DNA of 64,000 bases from Microbacterium candidum (lineage in GTDB: Bacteria > Actinomycetota > Actinomycetes > Actinomycetales > Microbacteriaceae), in the NCBI RefSeq assembly GCF_030315975.1, contig NZ_JASXSZ010000001.1, positions 372,001 to 436,000 of the forward strand, written 5' to 3'. Below, one piece after another: positions 1 through 10,959 of the stretch. Each line of letters starts with the position of its first letter. The first letter of the stretch is position 1. The notes below the pieces were generated by a model. It was not told where the DNA came from and did not search any database. It saw nothing but the letters and a program-made list of their open reading frames with translations. Both the position numbers and the translations under genes were made by a program.

Positions 1-607
1 CCGGCGAAGAAGATCGCCATCGCGATCTTCGCGAGCTCGCCGGGCTGGAACGAGAAGATGCCGAGCGACACCCAGACGTCCGCGTTCGCCTTCGCGCCGA
101 GACCCGGCACGAGCGGCAGCAGGATCAGCGCGAGACCGGTGAACCCGAACACGTAGGTGTAGCGGAAGAGCACCCGGTAGTTCTTGAGGAAGATCACGAC
201 GAGGATCGCGCCGACCACGCCGATGCCCGCCCACGCGAGCTGCCTGGTCGAGTACGCCGCCCAGCCGTGCACATGCTGTGCGACGTCGATGCGGTAGATC
301 TCGGCGAGACCGAGGCCGGTCAGCAGCGTCGCGATCGGGACGACGAAGGGGTCCGCATCCCGCGCCCGCAGCCGCAGCACGATGTGGAGCGCCAGCACGA
401 GCGCGGACAGTCCGCCGCAGTAGATGAGGAACTTCGCGTCGATGACGCCCGCGGCGCCCAGCTGGACGAGGGCGACCGCGGCGCCGTTGATCGCGAAGGC
501 GAAGATGAGCAGCGCGAGCTCGCGATTGCGGCGCGTCTGCGGGACGCGGATCTTCTTGAGCGCGCGGATGACGGCGGTGTCCGTCGCGGTGTCGGCGGTG
601 GCATCCG

Positions 608-611
<4 letters not shown>
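1..611 (-). CDS. rodA: RodA/FtsW-family peptidoglycan polymerase, N-terminal part (cut by window edge)
   Basis: This is the first ~203 residues of a polytopic SEDS-family protein, the lipid II flippase/glycosyltransferase of cell elongation or division. Several hydrophobic segments are visible. The last residues before the edge contain FQPGELAKIAMAIFFAG, the classic FtsW/RodA/SpoVE signature. The ATG at 611 overlaps the stop of the upstream phosphatase gene as ATGA, which indicates translational coupling. The order fhaA-fhaB-pstP-rodA is the conserved actinobacterial cluster that normally continues with pbpA, pknA and pknB. On that context RodA is more likely than FtsW. The C-terminal half lies outside the window. 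Confidence 0.9.
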
Positions 612-1846
<1,235 letters not shown>

Positions 1847-1857
1847 CTCGGCTCGGG

Positions 1858-2403
1858 CTACTTCCGCAGCTCGAAGGTCGTGGCACCGACCTTGATCGGG
1901 GCTCCCACCTTGACCGCCACAGGGGCCGCCACGCGGTTGCCGTCGTGCCAGGTGCCGTTCGTCGAGTCGAGGTCCTGCAGCATCCACTGTTCGCCCCACA
2001 GGACGAGGCGTGCGTGGTGGCTGGAGGTGTAGTCGTCGCGGATGACGAGTCCGGATTCGCTGGATCGCCCGATCGTGAGCGGCTCGCGGCCGAGCGGAAG
2101 CTCGAGGCCCGCCTTCGGCCCACTCGTGATGACGATGCGGGATGCGGTCGCCAGCGTCGCGGGCTCGCCCGCGCTGGAGGGGGCCGCCTTCGGGAGGGAG
2201 GGGGCGGGCGCAGTCGCTGCGGCCGGTGCCGCGATGTTCGCCGCCGGTGCGGGAGGAGCCGTCTGGGTCGGTCCCGTGTCGGGCATGCGACGCACCTTGA
2301 CACCGAAGAGGTCGGCGCGGAGGGAGTAGACCACCGCAAAGACGAAGAACCACATCAGGACGAGGAACCCGACGCGCAGAAGGAGAAGAGTCAGTTCGCT
2401 CAC
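1858..2403 (-). CDS. fhaB: FHA-domain membrane protein FhaB (FipA-like)
   Basis: 181 residues. One transmembrane helix lies at about residues 4-27, followed by a linker rich in Pro and Ala and a C-terminal FHA phosphothreonine-binding domain from about residue 95 (LTIGRSSESGLVI, SSHHARL, STNGT). Its mycobacterial counterpart is phosphorylated by Ser/Thr kinases and links them to the divisome. The GTG at 2403 overlaps the fhaA stop as GTGA. This start gives the short hydrophobic N-terminus typical of the family, whereas a longer in-frame extension would run inside fhaA. It lies between fhaA and pstP in the conserved operon. Confidence 0.93.
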   Translation of the reverse strand: MSELTLLLLRVGFLVLMWFFVFAVVYSLRADLFGVKVRRMPDTGPTQTAPPAPAANIAAPAAATAPAPSLPKAAPSSAGEPATLATASRIVITSGPKAGLELPLGREPLTIGRSSESGLVIRDDYTSSHHARLVLWGEQWMLQDLDSTNGTWHDGNRVAAPVAVKVGAPIKVGATTFELRK

Positions 2404-3134
2404 GACCCGGCCCCCTGGTCGAAGAGCTGCGTGTACGCGGTGGGCGGAGGAGGCGGCGGCAGCGGGGGCGCGGCCTGCGCCACCACGCGGAAGACGATGT
2501 CGGTGTGGCCGATGCGGATGGTGGAGTCCGGCGGGAGCCCGGCCTCGGTGACCTTGCGGCCGTCGAGCATCGTGCCGTTCGTGGAGTTCATGTCGCGGAC
2601 CATCGCGCGCTCGCCGTCCCACAGGATCTCGACGTGCTTGCGGCTCGTGCCCGCATCCGCGATCGTGATGTCGGCGTCGCTGCCGCGCCCGATCACCGTG
2701 CGCGACTTCACGAGAGGATGCCGCTTTCCCTCGATGTCGACGACCGCGCGCCACGAGACGCGGCCCTCGGCCGTCTGCGACTCGACCCGGAGCGTTCCCG
2801 TGCTCAGCTGCTCGTCCGAGACGAGGCGGATCGTGACGGGCCCGGCGAAGGAGTAGCCCTGGGTCTTGGCGTGCTTCTCGACGATGTCGTGGAGCTCATC
2901 GACGAGGGTGGAGCCGAGCGCCGACATCCGCTCACTGTCGGACGGCGCGAGGCGCACGGTGAAGGTGTTCGGGGCGAGGATGCGGTCGCGTGTGACCACG
3001 GCGGCCTTCTTGTCGAGCTCGCTTCTGAGCGCCGAGGCGATCTCGACAGGCTGAATGCCGCTGCGGAAGGTCTTCGCGAACGCGCCATTGACGGCGCGCT
3101 CGAGACCTTTCTCGAAGCTGTCCAGTAGTCCCAC
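2400..3134 (-). CDS. fhaA: DUF3662 and FHA domain protein FhaA
   Basis: 244 residues. The N-terminal DUF3662 domain (about 1-115) opens with MGLLDSFEKGLERAVNGAF. The FHA domain (about 145-225) shows VIGRGSDADI, SRKHVEI and STNGT. A run of prolines near residues 229-238 precedes the end. In mycobacteria FhaA binds phosphorylated MviN/CwsA-type partners and restrains peptidoglycan synthesis. The GTG start has a strong GAGGAG ribosome site 3 bases upstream of the GTG region. It is the first gene of the envelope operon and is transcribed away from the tRNA-Leu gene. The linker between the two domains is short compared with the Mycobacterium version. Confidence 0.93.
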   Translation of the reverse strand: MGLLDSFEKGLERAVNGAFAKTFRSGIQPVEIASALRSELDKKAAVVTRDRILAPNTFTVRLAPSDSERMSALGSTLVDELHDIVEKHAKTQGYSFAGPVTIRLVSDEQLSTGTLRVESQTAEGRVSWRAVVDIEGKRHPLVKSRTVIGRGSDADITIADAGTSRKHVEILWDGERAMVRDMNSTNGTMLDGRKVTEAGLPPDSTIRIGHTDIVFRVVAQAAPPLPPPPPPTAYTQLFDQGAGS

Positions 3135-3279
3135 GCGACTCCTCGGGTCGGTCCGGTGGCTACATGCTAGTTGTAGAGGCTGGGGAGGCCATGAACCCGG
3201 GTGAGGGCCGACGCCGATTCGAGGACAGGCCGGCGTCGTGATACCCTCGTGAAGTTGAGTACGTGGGCGACCACGACTC

Positions 3280-3363
3280 GCGCGAGTGGCGGAATAGGCA
3301 GACGCGCTGGCTTCAGGTGCCAGTGCCCGAAAGGGCGTGGGGGTTCAACTCCCCCCTCGCGCA
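3280..3363 (+). tRNA. tRNA-Leu (anticodon CAG)
   Basis: An 84-base cloverleaf. The acceptor stem GCGCGAG pairs with CTCGCGC, followed by discriminator A at 3363. The anticodon stem CTGGC/GCCAG encloses the loop TTCAGGT, giving anticodon CAG. The long variable arm CCCGAAAGGG is the class II hallmark of leucine tRNAs, and the T arm contains GGTTCAA. The 3' CCA is not encoded. Confidence 0.96.
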
Positions 3364-3371
3364 CGTTGCGA

Positions 3372-3409
3372 ACTGAAGGGGTCCCGGAAGGGGCCCCTTC
3401 AGTCGTTTT
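3372..3409 (+). terminator. Rho-independent terminator after tRNA-Leu
   Basis: A perfect 10-bp stem ACTGAAGGGG/CCCCTTCAGT, extended inward by further pairs, is followed by CGTTTT. It starts 9 bp after the tRNA and before the surface-protein gene, so it insulates the two. Confidence 0.85.
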
Positions 3410-3578
3410 CCCTCCTTTCACCCATATCGCGTGATGAACCCGTTCACAGCTGGCCGATAGCTTGGCCTGGTCCAACGACGTCGATGCGCGAAGACCCCAG
3501 CTGAACGCAGACGATGGATGCGTTTTGGGGTCCCTGCTGTGCGCTGAGCGTCGAATGCGAACACGGGGGGCCGGCGCA

Positions 3579-6500
3579 ATGGCGATGATCGAATATGCCC
3601 GCACGAGACGCGCGGCATCTGAATGGGCGAAGAAGCGCTCGCGGCTGCGGCTCCGGCGGCTGGTGGCGGCCGTGGTCGCCCCGCTCACCGTGCTGGCGCT
3701 CATCCTCGGCACGGCAGCGCCGGCCTCCGCGGCCGGAAGCGCGCAGCTGACGGTGAGCGTGGTCGCGGTGAATGCCAGCACCGGGACTCCGATCACGAGC
3801 CTGGCGCCTGGGGCATATCCCGGGTTGACCCAGAAGATCGCGTTCCGGGTCGACTTCTCGTGCGTGAGCGCGAATTGCGACAACGCCACGGTGAAGTTCG
3901 ACCCGACCGCACTCGATCCGAACTACAACTACTACCGGCTGCTGACGAAGTCCGGCTTCACGCCGCCGCTGTCCGGTGGCACATTGTCCGGCTCCGACAC
4001 TGCCGGCTGGACTGTCTCTCTCAACGACTTGGCCGCGGGTCAGTCCGGCCAGTTCACGCTCGAGTATCAGACCGGTGCGTCGGGCTGCTGGGACTGGAAC
4101 GTTGGACGTGACGGGCAGTACACCAACTGTCCCGTCGTGAACTTCCCTAACGGCTTCCCGATCACGCAGACGGTGCGCGGCAATGCAGACACCGCTTCGG
4201 GTGAGAAAGTCGCCACGAGCGCCACCGTCCAATGGACCATCCCGACCCCGTCTCCGACGGTCGCGTACGGCGACATGTACGACGCGAACGGCACCCACAT
4301 TCCCGCCGGCGGAACGCTCTCCACCGACACCGACTACCGCTTCAATGTCAACTTCGCGAGTGGGTGCGTGTGGGGGCGGGTGACCGCGTATCTCGTCGTC
4401 GATCCTCTCCCGGATATCTGCGCGAGCGGCTACACCGTCACGCAGCAGCTTCCGATCGGCGCCGTGTACGTCCCGTCATCGGGCGATGGCAGCCCCACGG
4501 TCTCCGGCACGTGGGCGACCGGTCAGATCCTCACCTGGACGGGGCCCGCATGGTCGAAGCCTGGGGCGAACACGTCCGCGATCGGGTGGGGCGCGGCCAA
4601 CGGCTTCGACAGCTACACCGGCGCCGTTCCGCGGGTCATCACGATCAAGTTCCCACGCGCCAACCTCGCGCCGTTTCCGGCACAGGAGTGCAACTACTCC
4701 ACGACCACCAACGGACCGGTCGCGAACGCGACTGCGACGTACATCAGCATGCCCGGCACGCCCGGAGACGTCCGCACGGCGAACCAGCCGGCGAACTCCG
4801 GCTACGTCATCCGATGCGTCGACCCGTTCCCTCGCGCGCTGATGGACCCGAAGCAGTCGACATATGACGGCGCGCAGCGCCCCGTCACGGCGGATGCGAC
4901 CGTGGTGATCCCGACGACGGGTGAGAACGACAAGCAGTGGAACGTCACGGTCGCCAACACGGCGAACATCTGGGGCGTCGCCGTCGTCACGGACAACACC
5001 CTGGACCTTCCGGATCTGCCCGTTTATCAGATCACCACTTCGGCGACCGGATCGACGATTCGCTGGACCGCAACGGACGGCACGACGACCGTGTCGGGGA
5101 CGTCGACCGACACGGCGAACGCTCCTGTGGGGTTCCACTTCGTCACGTCGACGGTGACGTCGCCGCGGTTGGCTCCGCCGAACCAGCTTCCGGAGCAGAC
5201 GTACCGGACGAACTTCACGGTCTCTTACAAGTACCGCGTCACGCCCGGCGCCACGAACCCGACGCTCCGGCGTATCAACACAGCGTCCGCAGTGATGCAA
5301 TGGCCCGACTACCCGCAGTTCCCCGACACGCAGCTCGGCCCGACTTCCGGAGCGGTCACGCTCATCGCGCCGTTCGGCAAGATCGACACCTGGAAGGGCG
5401 CGTGGGGCTCTGGCAGCAATACGACCGACCAGCCGCACCCGCCGACGACGACCGACGCCACCATCCCCGCTACCGGTGCACCGGCCCAGCAGTTCTACTG
5501 GAACGTGTACGTGGGGAACTTCGGCAACGCACCTGCCACGGCGACCGTCACGGACCCCAATCTCGACTTCCTCGGTGTCTCGACCGTGAGGATCATCCCT
5601 TACATCCGCTATGGCTGGAACGGCGGCTACGTCCAGGTGCAGGCGAACATCCAGTACAAGCTGGATGACGGTACGACCGGGACGGTGACGAGCGCCGACT
5701 GGTGGGCACCTGCGGGTCGGCGCATCGTCTCCGCCACGGTGACCAGCGTGCCGCAGGTCACCGGAGGGTCGACCTTCCCCACGGACACCAACTACAACGC
5801 GTTCGTCGTCACGTTCTGGGGGTCGATCAGCGACGCTGCAGTCCCGGATTCGCGGTTCACGAACAACGCGACCGGATCGCTCAACTACGGCACGACGTCG
5901 CTGGGAACGCTGACGAAGGACACAGCCCACACCATCCACCTGGTGGGCCAGGCGCAGACCATGACGGCGACGATGAGAGCTCCGGCCATCTCGGACGGCG
6001 CGTCGCAGGCGACCACCGCGTCGAATGTCACCTTCACTGTGTGCGGAGCGACCGCGAACGTGCCGCTGAACCGGGACATGACGCCGGAGTACGTCTTCAT
6101 GGCGCCGGTCGGGTGGAACATCACGCCCGGTTCGGCGTCGTTCCCTGCGGGCAGTGTGCCGGCGGGCGTGACGTTCGCCTACAACACGGTGACCGTCGCG
6201 GGCGTGCCGCGTCAGGTCGCGGTTGCCACATGGCCGGCGGGCACCTCATGGGGCAAGAACACGAACCTGCCGTGCATGAGCGTGATTGCGCGTCCCACCT
6301 CGGCGGTCCCGGCGGGGACCCAGAGCGTGGCACGCGGGTTCCTCACCAATACGGCGAACGTGATCGCCGGTGACGTGTTCAGCAATCAATTCCTCGACGC
6401 ACCCGACATCGACTCGAATCCGGCCACGTTGCGGTTCAGTGAGTCGACGCCGCCGACGGTCGTTCCGGTCGCAGCCGTCGCGGCGATGCAGGTGTTGAAG

Positions 6501-9500
6501 GAGATCTGTCAGCCCGACGCGACCCAGGCCGACGGGTGCAAGTGGTACGCCGACCCGAACAATCGCGTCGGCGTGCCGCCGAACTCGACGTCGATCAAGT
6601 ACCGCATCTCCGTGATCAATACCGGCAACACGAACCTCTCCGACGTGGTCGGATACGACGTCTTGCCGTACCCGGGCGACACCGGGACGAGTGACGCGAC
6701 AGCGGGGGACCAGCGAGGCTCCACCTTCGATGAGACCGTGCAGTCGGTGACCACTCCGACCAACGGTGCGGTCGCAGCGTTCTCGACGTCGACGCAACCG
6801 TGCCGTGCCGAGGTGAGCTCGCTGACCCCTCCCGCGTGCACCGACGACTGGAACAACATCACCTCGACGGGCGCACAGGCGATACGGCTGTCCCGCGCGG
6901 GGGTGCTCGCTCCTGGGACCTCGTTCTCGATGGGGTACACGGCTGCCGTGAATAATGCGCCCGGCTTCGGCGCCGTCGCGTGCAACTCATTCGCCGTGAA
7001 GGCGGTCGGCCTGTCCCTGGTGTCCGAGCCGGCGCCGGTGTGCGCATCGATCGAGGAGACCGACCTTCAGATCACGGCGGGGACCCCGCAGTTGCAGGAC
7101 GGGCGTCCGGGGGTGCTGCCGTGGACGGTGGTGAACAACGGCGGCGCGCCGTCGACGACGGGCGAGGCCGCGTTCAAGATCCCGGCCGGGTTGCAGGTGA
7201 CGTCGTTCACCCCGACGGGGTGGGTGTGCACCGCCGTGGACGGTTCCGGGAACCCGGTGTACGGGACCGCGACCGGTCCGGCGACCCTGACGTGCACGCC
7301 GAAGAGCCCGCTGCTTCTCGGCGTCCCCCAGGCGATCAACCTCGCGGTGCAGCCGACGACGACGAGTCGGCTCACCATCCCCGCGCACGTCTCGGGGCGG
7401 ATGTTCGATCAGAACCCGGCGAACAACGATGCTATCGAGCAGGTGACGCCGACGCCTCCTGCAGCAGGGATCGCGCTGACGAAGGACGACGGGGTCACCA
7501 CCGCCAAGCCGGGCGACACGCTCACCTACACGATCACGGGGACGAACACGCTCGACTTCGAGACCCTCGTGGCGCCGACACTGAAAGACACGCTGCCCGG
7601 CGGGGTGCAGTACGTCTCGTCCTCCAACGGCGGTGCGCTCAGCAATGGCGTAGTGACCTGGACGCTGCCGGACATGCCCGGCGGCGGCACGGTGACCAGG
7701 ACCGTGACGGTGAAGGTGCTCACCACGATCGCGATGGCGACCCTGACGAACAGCGCGACCGTCTCGGCACCGGACCCCGCGTTCGCCGGGACCACGCTCT
7801 CCGCCGTGGCGACGGACGTCGACAACGTCGTGACGAACCCGAAGCTAACACTCGTGAAGAGCTCGTCCACCCCGACGTTCGCGGCGGTCGATGATGTCGT
7901 CACGTACACGTTCTCGTCGCAGAACACAGGTGACGTGACGCTGCACGATGTAGCGATCAGCGACCCGTTGCCGGGCCTGAGCACAGTGAAATACGGCATC
8001 TGGCCCGGTGGGGCAGGCACCGATGGGGTGCTGGCGCCGGGTCAGACCATCACTGCGACTGCGACGTACAAGATCACCCAGGGAGACCTCGACGCCACGA
8101 AGGTCGACAACATCGCGACGGTGACGGGCTCGACCCCCGGCGGCGTGAACGACGTGACGGCGACCGGCCATAGGGAGGTGACGAGCACCGCCGCGCCGTC
8201 GATCTCGTTGGTGAAGTCGACGTCGTCGGTGGTCGCGAAGGCGGGTGATCCGGTGGTCTACACGTTCCTCGTCACGAACACGGGTCCTTTGACGCTGAAG
8301 ACGGTCGGGATCGTGGACGCGATGAAGGGCCTGTCCGACATCGTCTTCGGCAACTGGCCGGGCCAGGACAAGATGCTGGCACCGGGCCAATCGGTGTCCG
8401 CGACCGCGACCTACAAGGCCACGCAGGCGGACGTGGACGCGGGGACGATCGTAAATACGGCGACCGCGGACGGCACGACGTCGGCGGGCGTGGATGTCAC
8501 GTCCGCCAAGGTGGTGGTTCCCTTGTCGATCGCCCGGACGGCGGGGATCACGCTCGACAAGACGGCGACGTACGGCATCGGGCAGACGGGGAAGGCGGGG
8601 GAGAAGATCAACTACGTCTTCACGGCCACCAACACGGGGAACACGACCCTCACCGCTGTGACGATCGCCGACCCGTTGCCGGGTCTGTCGAAGATCGCCT
8701 ACGGTGACTGGCCGGATCGCACGGCGGGTCTCCTGCTGCCCGGGCAGTCGGTGACGGCGACCGCGTCGTACACGGTCACCCAAGCTGACGTGGATGGCCT
8801 GAAGGGTGTCACGAATACCGCGACGGTGACGTCCATGGCGCCGAACGGGGCGAGCCCGAGCGCGACCTCCACCAAACACATGGATACGCCGGCGACGTCC
8901 GGGATCCAGTTGGTGAAGACCGCGGATCGCGGCACGGGTGTTCCGAAGGTCGGGGATGTGGTGACATACCACTTCGCGGCGACGAACCTCGGCGTGGTCA
9001 CCCTGACCGGTGTGACGATCAAGGACCCGATGGTGGGGCTGTCGAAGATCCGATACGGCACGTGGCCGGACGGGGAAGTCGGCACGCTCCTTCCCGGGAG
9101 CACGATCACCGCGACCGCGACCTACACGCTGACTCAGGCGGACGTCGATGCGAGCAAGGTCGTGAACACGGCAACAGTGGTGGGTGACCCGTCGGCCGGT
9201 GACCCGGTCACGTCGAACGCCACGGTGACACGGGTGCTGCCCGGGGATGCGAAGCTCGCGTTCCACAAGGCCGGGTCCATCGCGCAAGGGGCGTGGAAGA
9301 CGGGCGAGACCGTCACATACGGGTTCATCGTCGGCAACACCGGCAACGTGACGCTGTCGAACGTCGTGATCACGGACCCGCTGCCGGGCCTCACGACGAT
9401 CACCTACCAGTGGCCGGGGAAGGATGGAGTCCTGGCCCCCGGACAGACGGCGACCGCGACCGCGACGTACAAGCTGACCGCCGCTGACATCGCGAAACTG

Positions 9501-9710
9501 TCGCTCGCCAACACGGCGACCGCGACGAGCGACCGCGCCCCGGCGGTGACCGATTCCGTCACCCTTACGGGTCCGGCAGACCCGCCGCCGGGTCTGCCCC
9601 CGACGGGGGGCACGATCAGCATCCTCCCCATTGCTGCAGGCTCCCTGCTGCTCGGCGGCGGACTGCTGCTGGTGCTGGTGACGCGCCGGCGCCGCACCCG
9701 AAAGAACTGA
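3579..9710 (+). CDS. Giant secreted DUF11-repeat surface protein with LPPTG sortase anchor
   Basis: 2,043 residues. A basic N-terminus is followed by a hydrophobic core and a likely signal-peptidase cut after APASA near residue 45. The C-terminal third holds six DUF11-like Ig domains starting near residues 1300, 1423, 1541, 1655, 1774 and 1890. Each carries a TYTF..NTG element, DPLPGLS and a YG.WPG motif, with a ~110-residue period. LPPTG at 2006-2010, a hydrophobic helix and RRRRTRKN form a class E/F-type sortase signal, so the protein should be linked to the cell wall. The first 1,250 residues are further beta-rich, cysteine-containing domains that I cannot assign. The ATG at 3579 follows a GGGGGG run; an upstream in-frame ATG at 3462 lacks a ribosome site. 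Likely an adhesin or surface-layer-like stalk; ligand unknown. Confidence 0.88.
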   Translation: MAMIEYARTRRAASEWAKKRSRLRLRRLVAAVVAPLTVLALILGTAAPASAAGSAQLTVSVVAVNASTGTPITSLAPGAYPGLTQKIAFRVDFSCVSANCDNATVKFDPTALDPNYNYYRLLTKSGFTPPLSGGTLSGSDTAGWTVSLNDLAAGQSGQFTLEYQTGASGCWDWNVGRDGQYTNCPVVNFPNGFPITQTVRGNADTASGEKVATSATVQWTIPTPSPTVAYGDMYDANGTHIPAGGTLSTDTDYRFNVNFASGCVWGRVTAYLVVDPLPDICASGYTVTQQLPIGAVYVPSSGDGSPTVSGTWATGQILTWTGPAWSKPGANTSAIGWGAANGFDSYTGAVPRVITIKFPRANLAPFPAQECNYSTTTNGPVANATATYISMPGTPGDVRTANQPANSGYVIRCVDPFPRALMDPKQSTYDGAQRPVTADATVVIPTTGENDKQWNVTVANTANIWGVAVVTDNTLDLPDLPVYQITTSATGSTIRWTATDGTTTVSGTSTDTANAPVGFHFVTSTVTSPRLAPPNQLPEQTYRTNFTVSYKYRVTPGATNPTLRRINTASAVMQWPDYPQFPDTQLGPTSGAVTLIAPFGKIDTWKGAWGSGSNTTDQPHPPTTTDATIPATGAPAQQFYWNVYVGNFGNAPATATVTDPNLDFLGVSTVRIIPYIRYGWNGGYVQVQANIQYKLDDGTTGTVTSADWWAPAGRRIVSATVTSVPQVTGGSTFPTDTNYNAFVVTFWGSISDAAVPDSRFTNNATGSLNYGTTSLGTLTKDTAHTIHLVGQAQTMTATMRAPAISDGASQATTASNVTFTVCGATANVPLNRDMTPEYVFMAPVGWNITPGSASFPAGSVPAGVTFAYNTVTVAGVPRQVAVATWPAGTSWGKNTNLPCMSVIARPTSAVPAGTQSVARGFLTNTANVIAGDVFSNQFLDAPDIDSNPATLRFSESTPPTVVPVAAVAAMQVLKEICQPDATQADGCKWYADPNNRVGVPPNSTSIKYRISVINTGNTNLSDVVGYDVLPYPGDTGTSDATAGDQRGSTFDETVQSVTTPTNGAVAAFSTSTQPCRAEVSSLTPPACTDDWNNITSTGAQAIRLSRAGVLAPGTSFSMGYTAAVNNAPGFGAVACNSFAVKAVGLSLVSEPAPVCASIEETDLQITAGTPQLQDGRPGVLPWTVVNNGGAPSTTGEAAFKIPAGLQVTSFTPTGWVCTAVDGSGNPVYGTATGPATLTCTPKSPLLLGVPQAINLAVQPTTTSRLTIPAHVSGRMFDQNPANNDAIEQVTPTPPAAGIALTKDDGVTTAKPGDTLTYTITGTNTLDFETLVAPTLKDTLPGGVQYVSSSNGGALSNGVVTWTLPDMPGGGTVTRTVTVKVLTTIAMATLTNSATVSAPDPAFAGTTLSAVATDVDNVVTNPKLTLVKSSSTPTFAAVDDVVTYTFSSQNTGDVTLHDVAISDPLPGLSTVKYGIWPGGAGTDGVLAPGQTITATATYKITQGDLDATKVDNIATVTGSTPGGVNDVTATGHREVTSTAAPSISLVKSTSSVVAKAGDPVVYTFLVTNTGPLTLKTVGIVDAMKGLSDIVFGNWPGQDKMLAPGQSVSATATYKATQADVDAGTIVNTATADGTTSAGVDVTSAKVVVPLSIARTAGITLDKTATYGIGQTGKAGEKINYVFTATNTGNTTLTAVTIADPLPGLSKIAYGDWPDRTAGLLLPGQSVTATASYTVTQADVDGLKGVTNTATVTSMAPNGASPSATSTKHMDTPATSGIQLVKTADRGTGVPKVGDVVTYHFAATNLGVVTLTGVTIKDPMVGLSKIRYGTWPDGEVGTLLPGSTITATATYTLTQADVDASKVVNTATVVGDPSAGDPVTSNATVTRVLPGDAKLAFHKAGSIAQGAWKTGETVTYGFIVGNTGNVTLSNVVITDPLPGLTTITYQWPGKDGVLAPGQTATATATYKLTAADIAKLSLANTATATSDRAPAVTDSVTLTGPADPPPGLPPTGGTISILPIAAGSLLLGGGLLLVLVTRRRRTRKN

Positions 9711-9722
9711 CCACGGGTCACC

Positions 9723-9761
9723 CCGGGAGCCTGCCACGACCCCAGCGCGGCGGGCTCCCGG
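9723..9761. terminator. Hairpin between convergent genes, possible bidirectional terminator
   Basis: Perfect 9-bp arms CCGGGAGCC and GGCTCCCGG, extended inward by GCC/GGC, lie between the surface-protein stop (9710) and the GNAT stop (9781). There is no T-tract on either side, so intrinsic termination is plausible but not certain. Confidence 0.5.
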
Positions 9762-9780
9762 TGGCGTCAGCTCTCGACGG

Positions 9781-10266
9781 TCACTCCACGGCGGGGACGA
9801 GCGTGTACACGCGCTCCTCGACGTCACGTCCCACGCCCGGAGCGAACGAGGTCATGCGCGACACCTCGGTGAAGCCGAGCTTCTCCAGGACGGCGATGGA
9901 TGCCGCGTTGTGCGACGCGACCCGCGCGAACAGCGGGCGCGTCGCCTCGTGAGAGACGAGCAGCCGGAGCGCCGCCGTCGCGACGCCGCGGCCCCGTGCG
10001 TGCCGGGCGATCCAGTACGTCACCTCGCGGTCGCCGTCGATCGTGAAGGCGCCCGCGGTGCCCGCGAAGCCGCCGTCCTCGGTGACGACCAGCATCTCGG
10101 TGTCCGGGTTCGCGCGGTTCCGCGCGACCCACGAGTCGAACGCCTCGCGATCGTCCGGATCGGACGCCGTGAACGCCGCCTGCGCGATCGCATCGCGGTC
10201 GCGCATCATCTCGAAGACCGCGTCGAGGTCGTCGTCGTCGAGGTCGCGCAGTTCGATGTGCCTCAC
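9781..10266 (-). CDS. GNAT-family N-acetyltransferase
   Basis: 161 residues, one GNAT fold. The acetyl-CoA pyrophosphate-binding motif RGRGVA is at residues 91-96 and the final beta strands include NAASIAVLEKLGF. The family moves an acetyl group from acetyl-CoA to an amine; the substrate cannot be read from the sequence (RimJ-like enzymes or small-molecule acetylases are possible). The GTG start at 10266 is supported by a TAGTCT -10 element exactly six bases upstream, which predicts a leaderless mRNA. That promoter overlaps the last codon of the upstream GntR gene, so the gene can be expressed independently of it. Confidence 0.88.
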   Translation of the reverse strand: MRHIELRDLDDDDLDAVFEMMRDRDAIAQAAFTASDPDDREAFDSWVARNRANPDTEMLVVTEDGGFAGTAGAFTIDGDREVTYWIARHARGRGVATAALRLLVSHEATRPLFARVASHNAASIAVLEKLGFTEVSRMTSFAPGVGRDVEERVYTLVPAVE

Positions 10267-10272
10267 AGCGGC

Positions 10273-10278
10273 AGACTA
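10273..10278 (-). promoter_or_regulatory. -10 element of a leaderless promoter for the GNAT gene
   Basis: TAGTCT on the minus strand ends six bases before the GTG start at 10266, so transcription should begin at or next to the start codon. No convincing -35 hexamer was seen. Confidence 0.5.
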
Positions 10279-10938
10279 GCGGCGCGTCATTCCCAGGGGT
10301 ACCCGATGCCGCAGGCGGATCAGGGCCTCCGCAGACTCCCCGTCGCGGGCGGCGACCGCCTCCCGCAGGGCGAGGTAGTCGACCCGGCGCTCGACCGGGT
10401 CCTCCCCGTACGGCTGCCAGCCGACGGTGTTGCGGCGCATCGCGTAGTCCGCCTCATCCATCACCGTGCGCATGACGGCGTTGCCGCCGGCATCCATGAC
10501 GAAGCGGAAGAAGGTCGCATTCGTCTGCACCAGGCGGCCGTGGTCATTGGCATCGGATGCCGCGATCACGTCGTCCAGCATCCGCAGTGCGGTCTCGAGG
10601 TCTTCGTCCGAGCATCGGGGAAGGGCCATCGAGAGCGCGTTGCCCATCATGTAGACCATGAACTCGCGCGAGTCCTCGTAGAGCTTGTGGTCGGGCACGG
10701 ACACGCGGGTCCAGCGATTCGCCGCGACTTCCACGAGTCCGATGCGCTCGAGCCGCTGGAGCGCCTCGCGCACCGGCGTGCGCGACACCCCGAGGCTCTC
10801 GGCCAGATCGACGTCCTTCAGCGTGAGGCCCGGCTCCAGCCGCCCGTCGAGGATGGCCTCGGCGATGACCGAGTACACGTCCTCACGCAGAGTCGCGCCC
10901 CTCGGTTCGAGGCGGGAGAAGGCGGCGTCGATGCTCAT
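10276..10938 (-). CDS. GntR/FadR-type transcriptional regulator with FCD domain
   Basis: 220 residues. An N-terminal winged helix-turn-helix (recognition region about 42-66, DLAESLGVSRTPVREALQRL) precedes an all-helical FCD ligand domain. FadR/FCD regulators respond to small carboxylates or sugar acids. The ATG at 10938 is preceded by GGGGAG at proper distance; longer in-frame starts run into the intergenic region. It is divergent from the cold-shock gene, with a perfect inverted repeat at 10960-10980 in its promoter that may be its own operator. No metabolic partner gene is adjacent, so the effector cannot be guessed. Confidence 0.9.
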   Translation of the reverse strand: MSIDAAFSRLEPRGATLREDVYSVIAEAILDGRLEPGLTLKDVDLAESLGVSRTPVREALQRLERIGLVEVAANRWTRVSVPDHKLYEDSREFMVYMMGNALSMALPRCSDEDLETALRMLDDVIAASDANDHGRLVQTNATFFRFVMDAGGNAVMRTVMDEADYAMRRNTVGWQPYGEDPVERRVDYLALREAVAARDGESAEALIRLRHRVPLGMTRR

Positions 10939-10959
10939 AGGCTCCCCAAGTCTATGGTT

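Noticed and set aside
3462..3578. Earlier start for the giant surface protein
   Set aside because: It adds 39 polar residues before the signal peptide and lacks a ribosome site.
7845..9827. 660-codon frame antisense to the surface protein
   Set aside because: It mirrors the repeats of the sense gene and has no ribosome site or domain.
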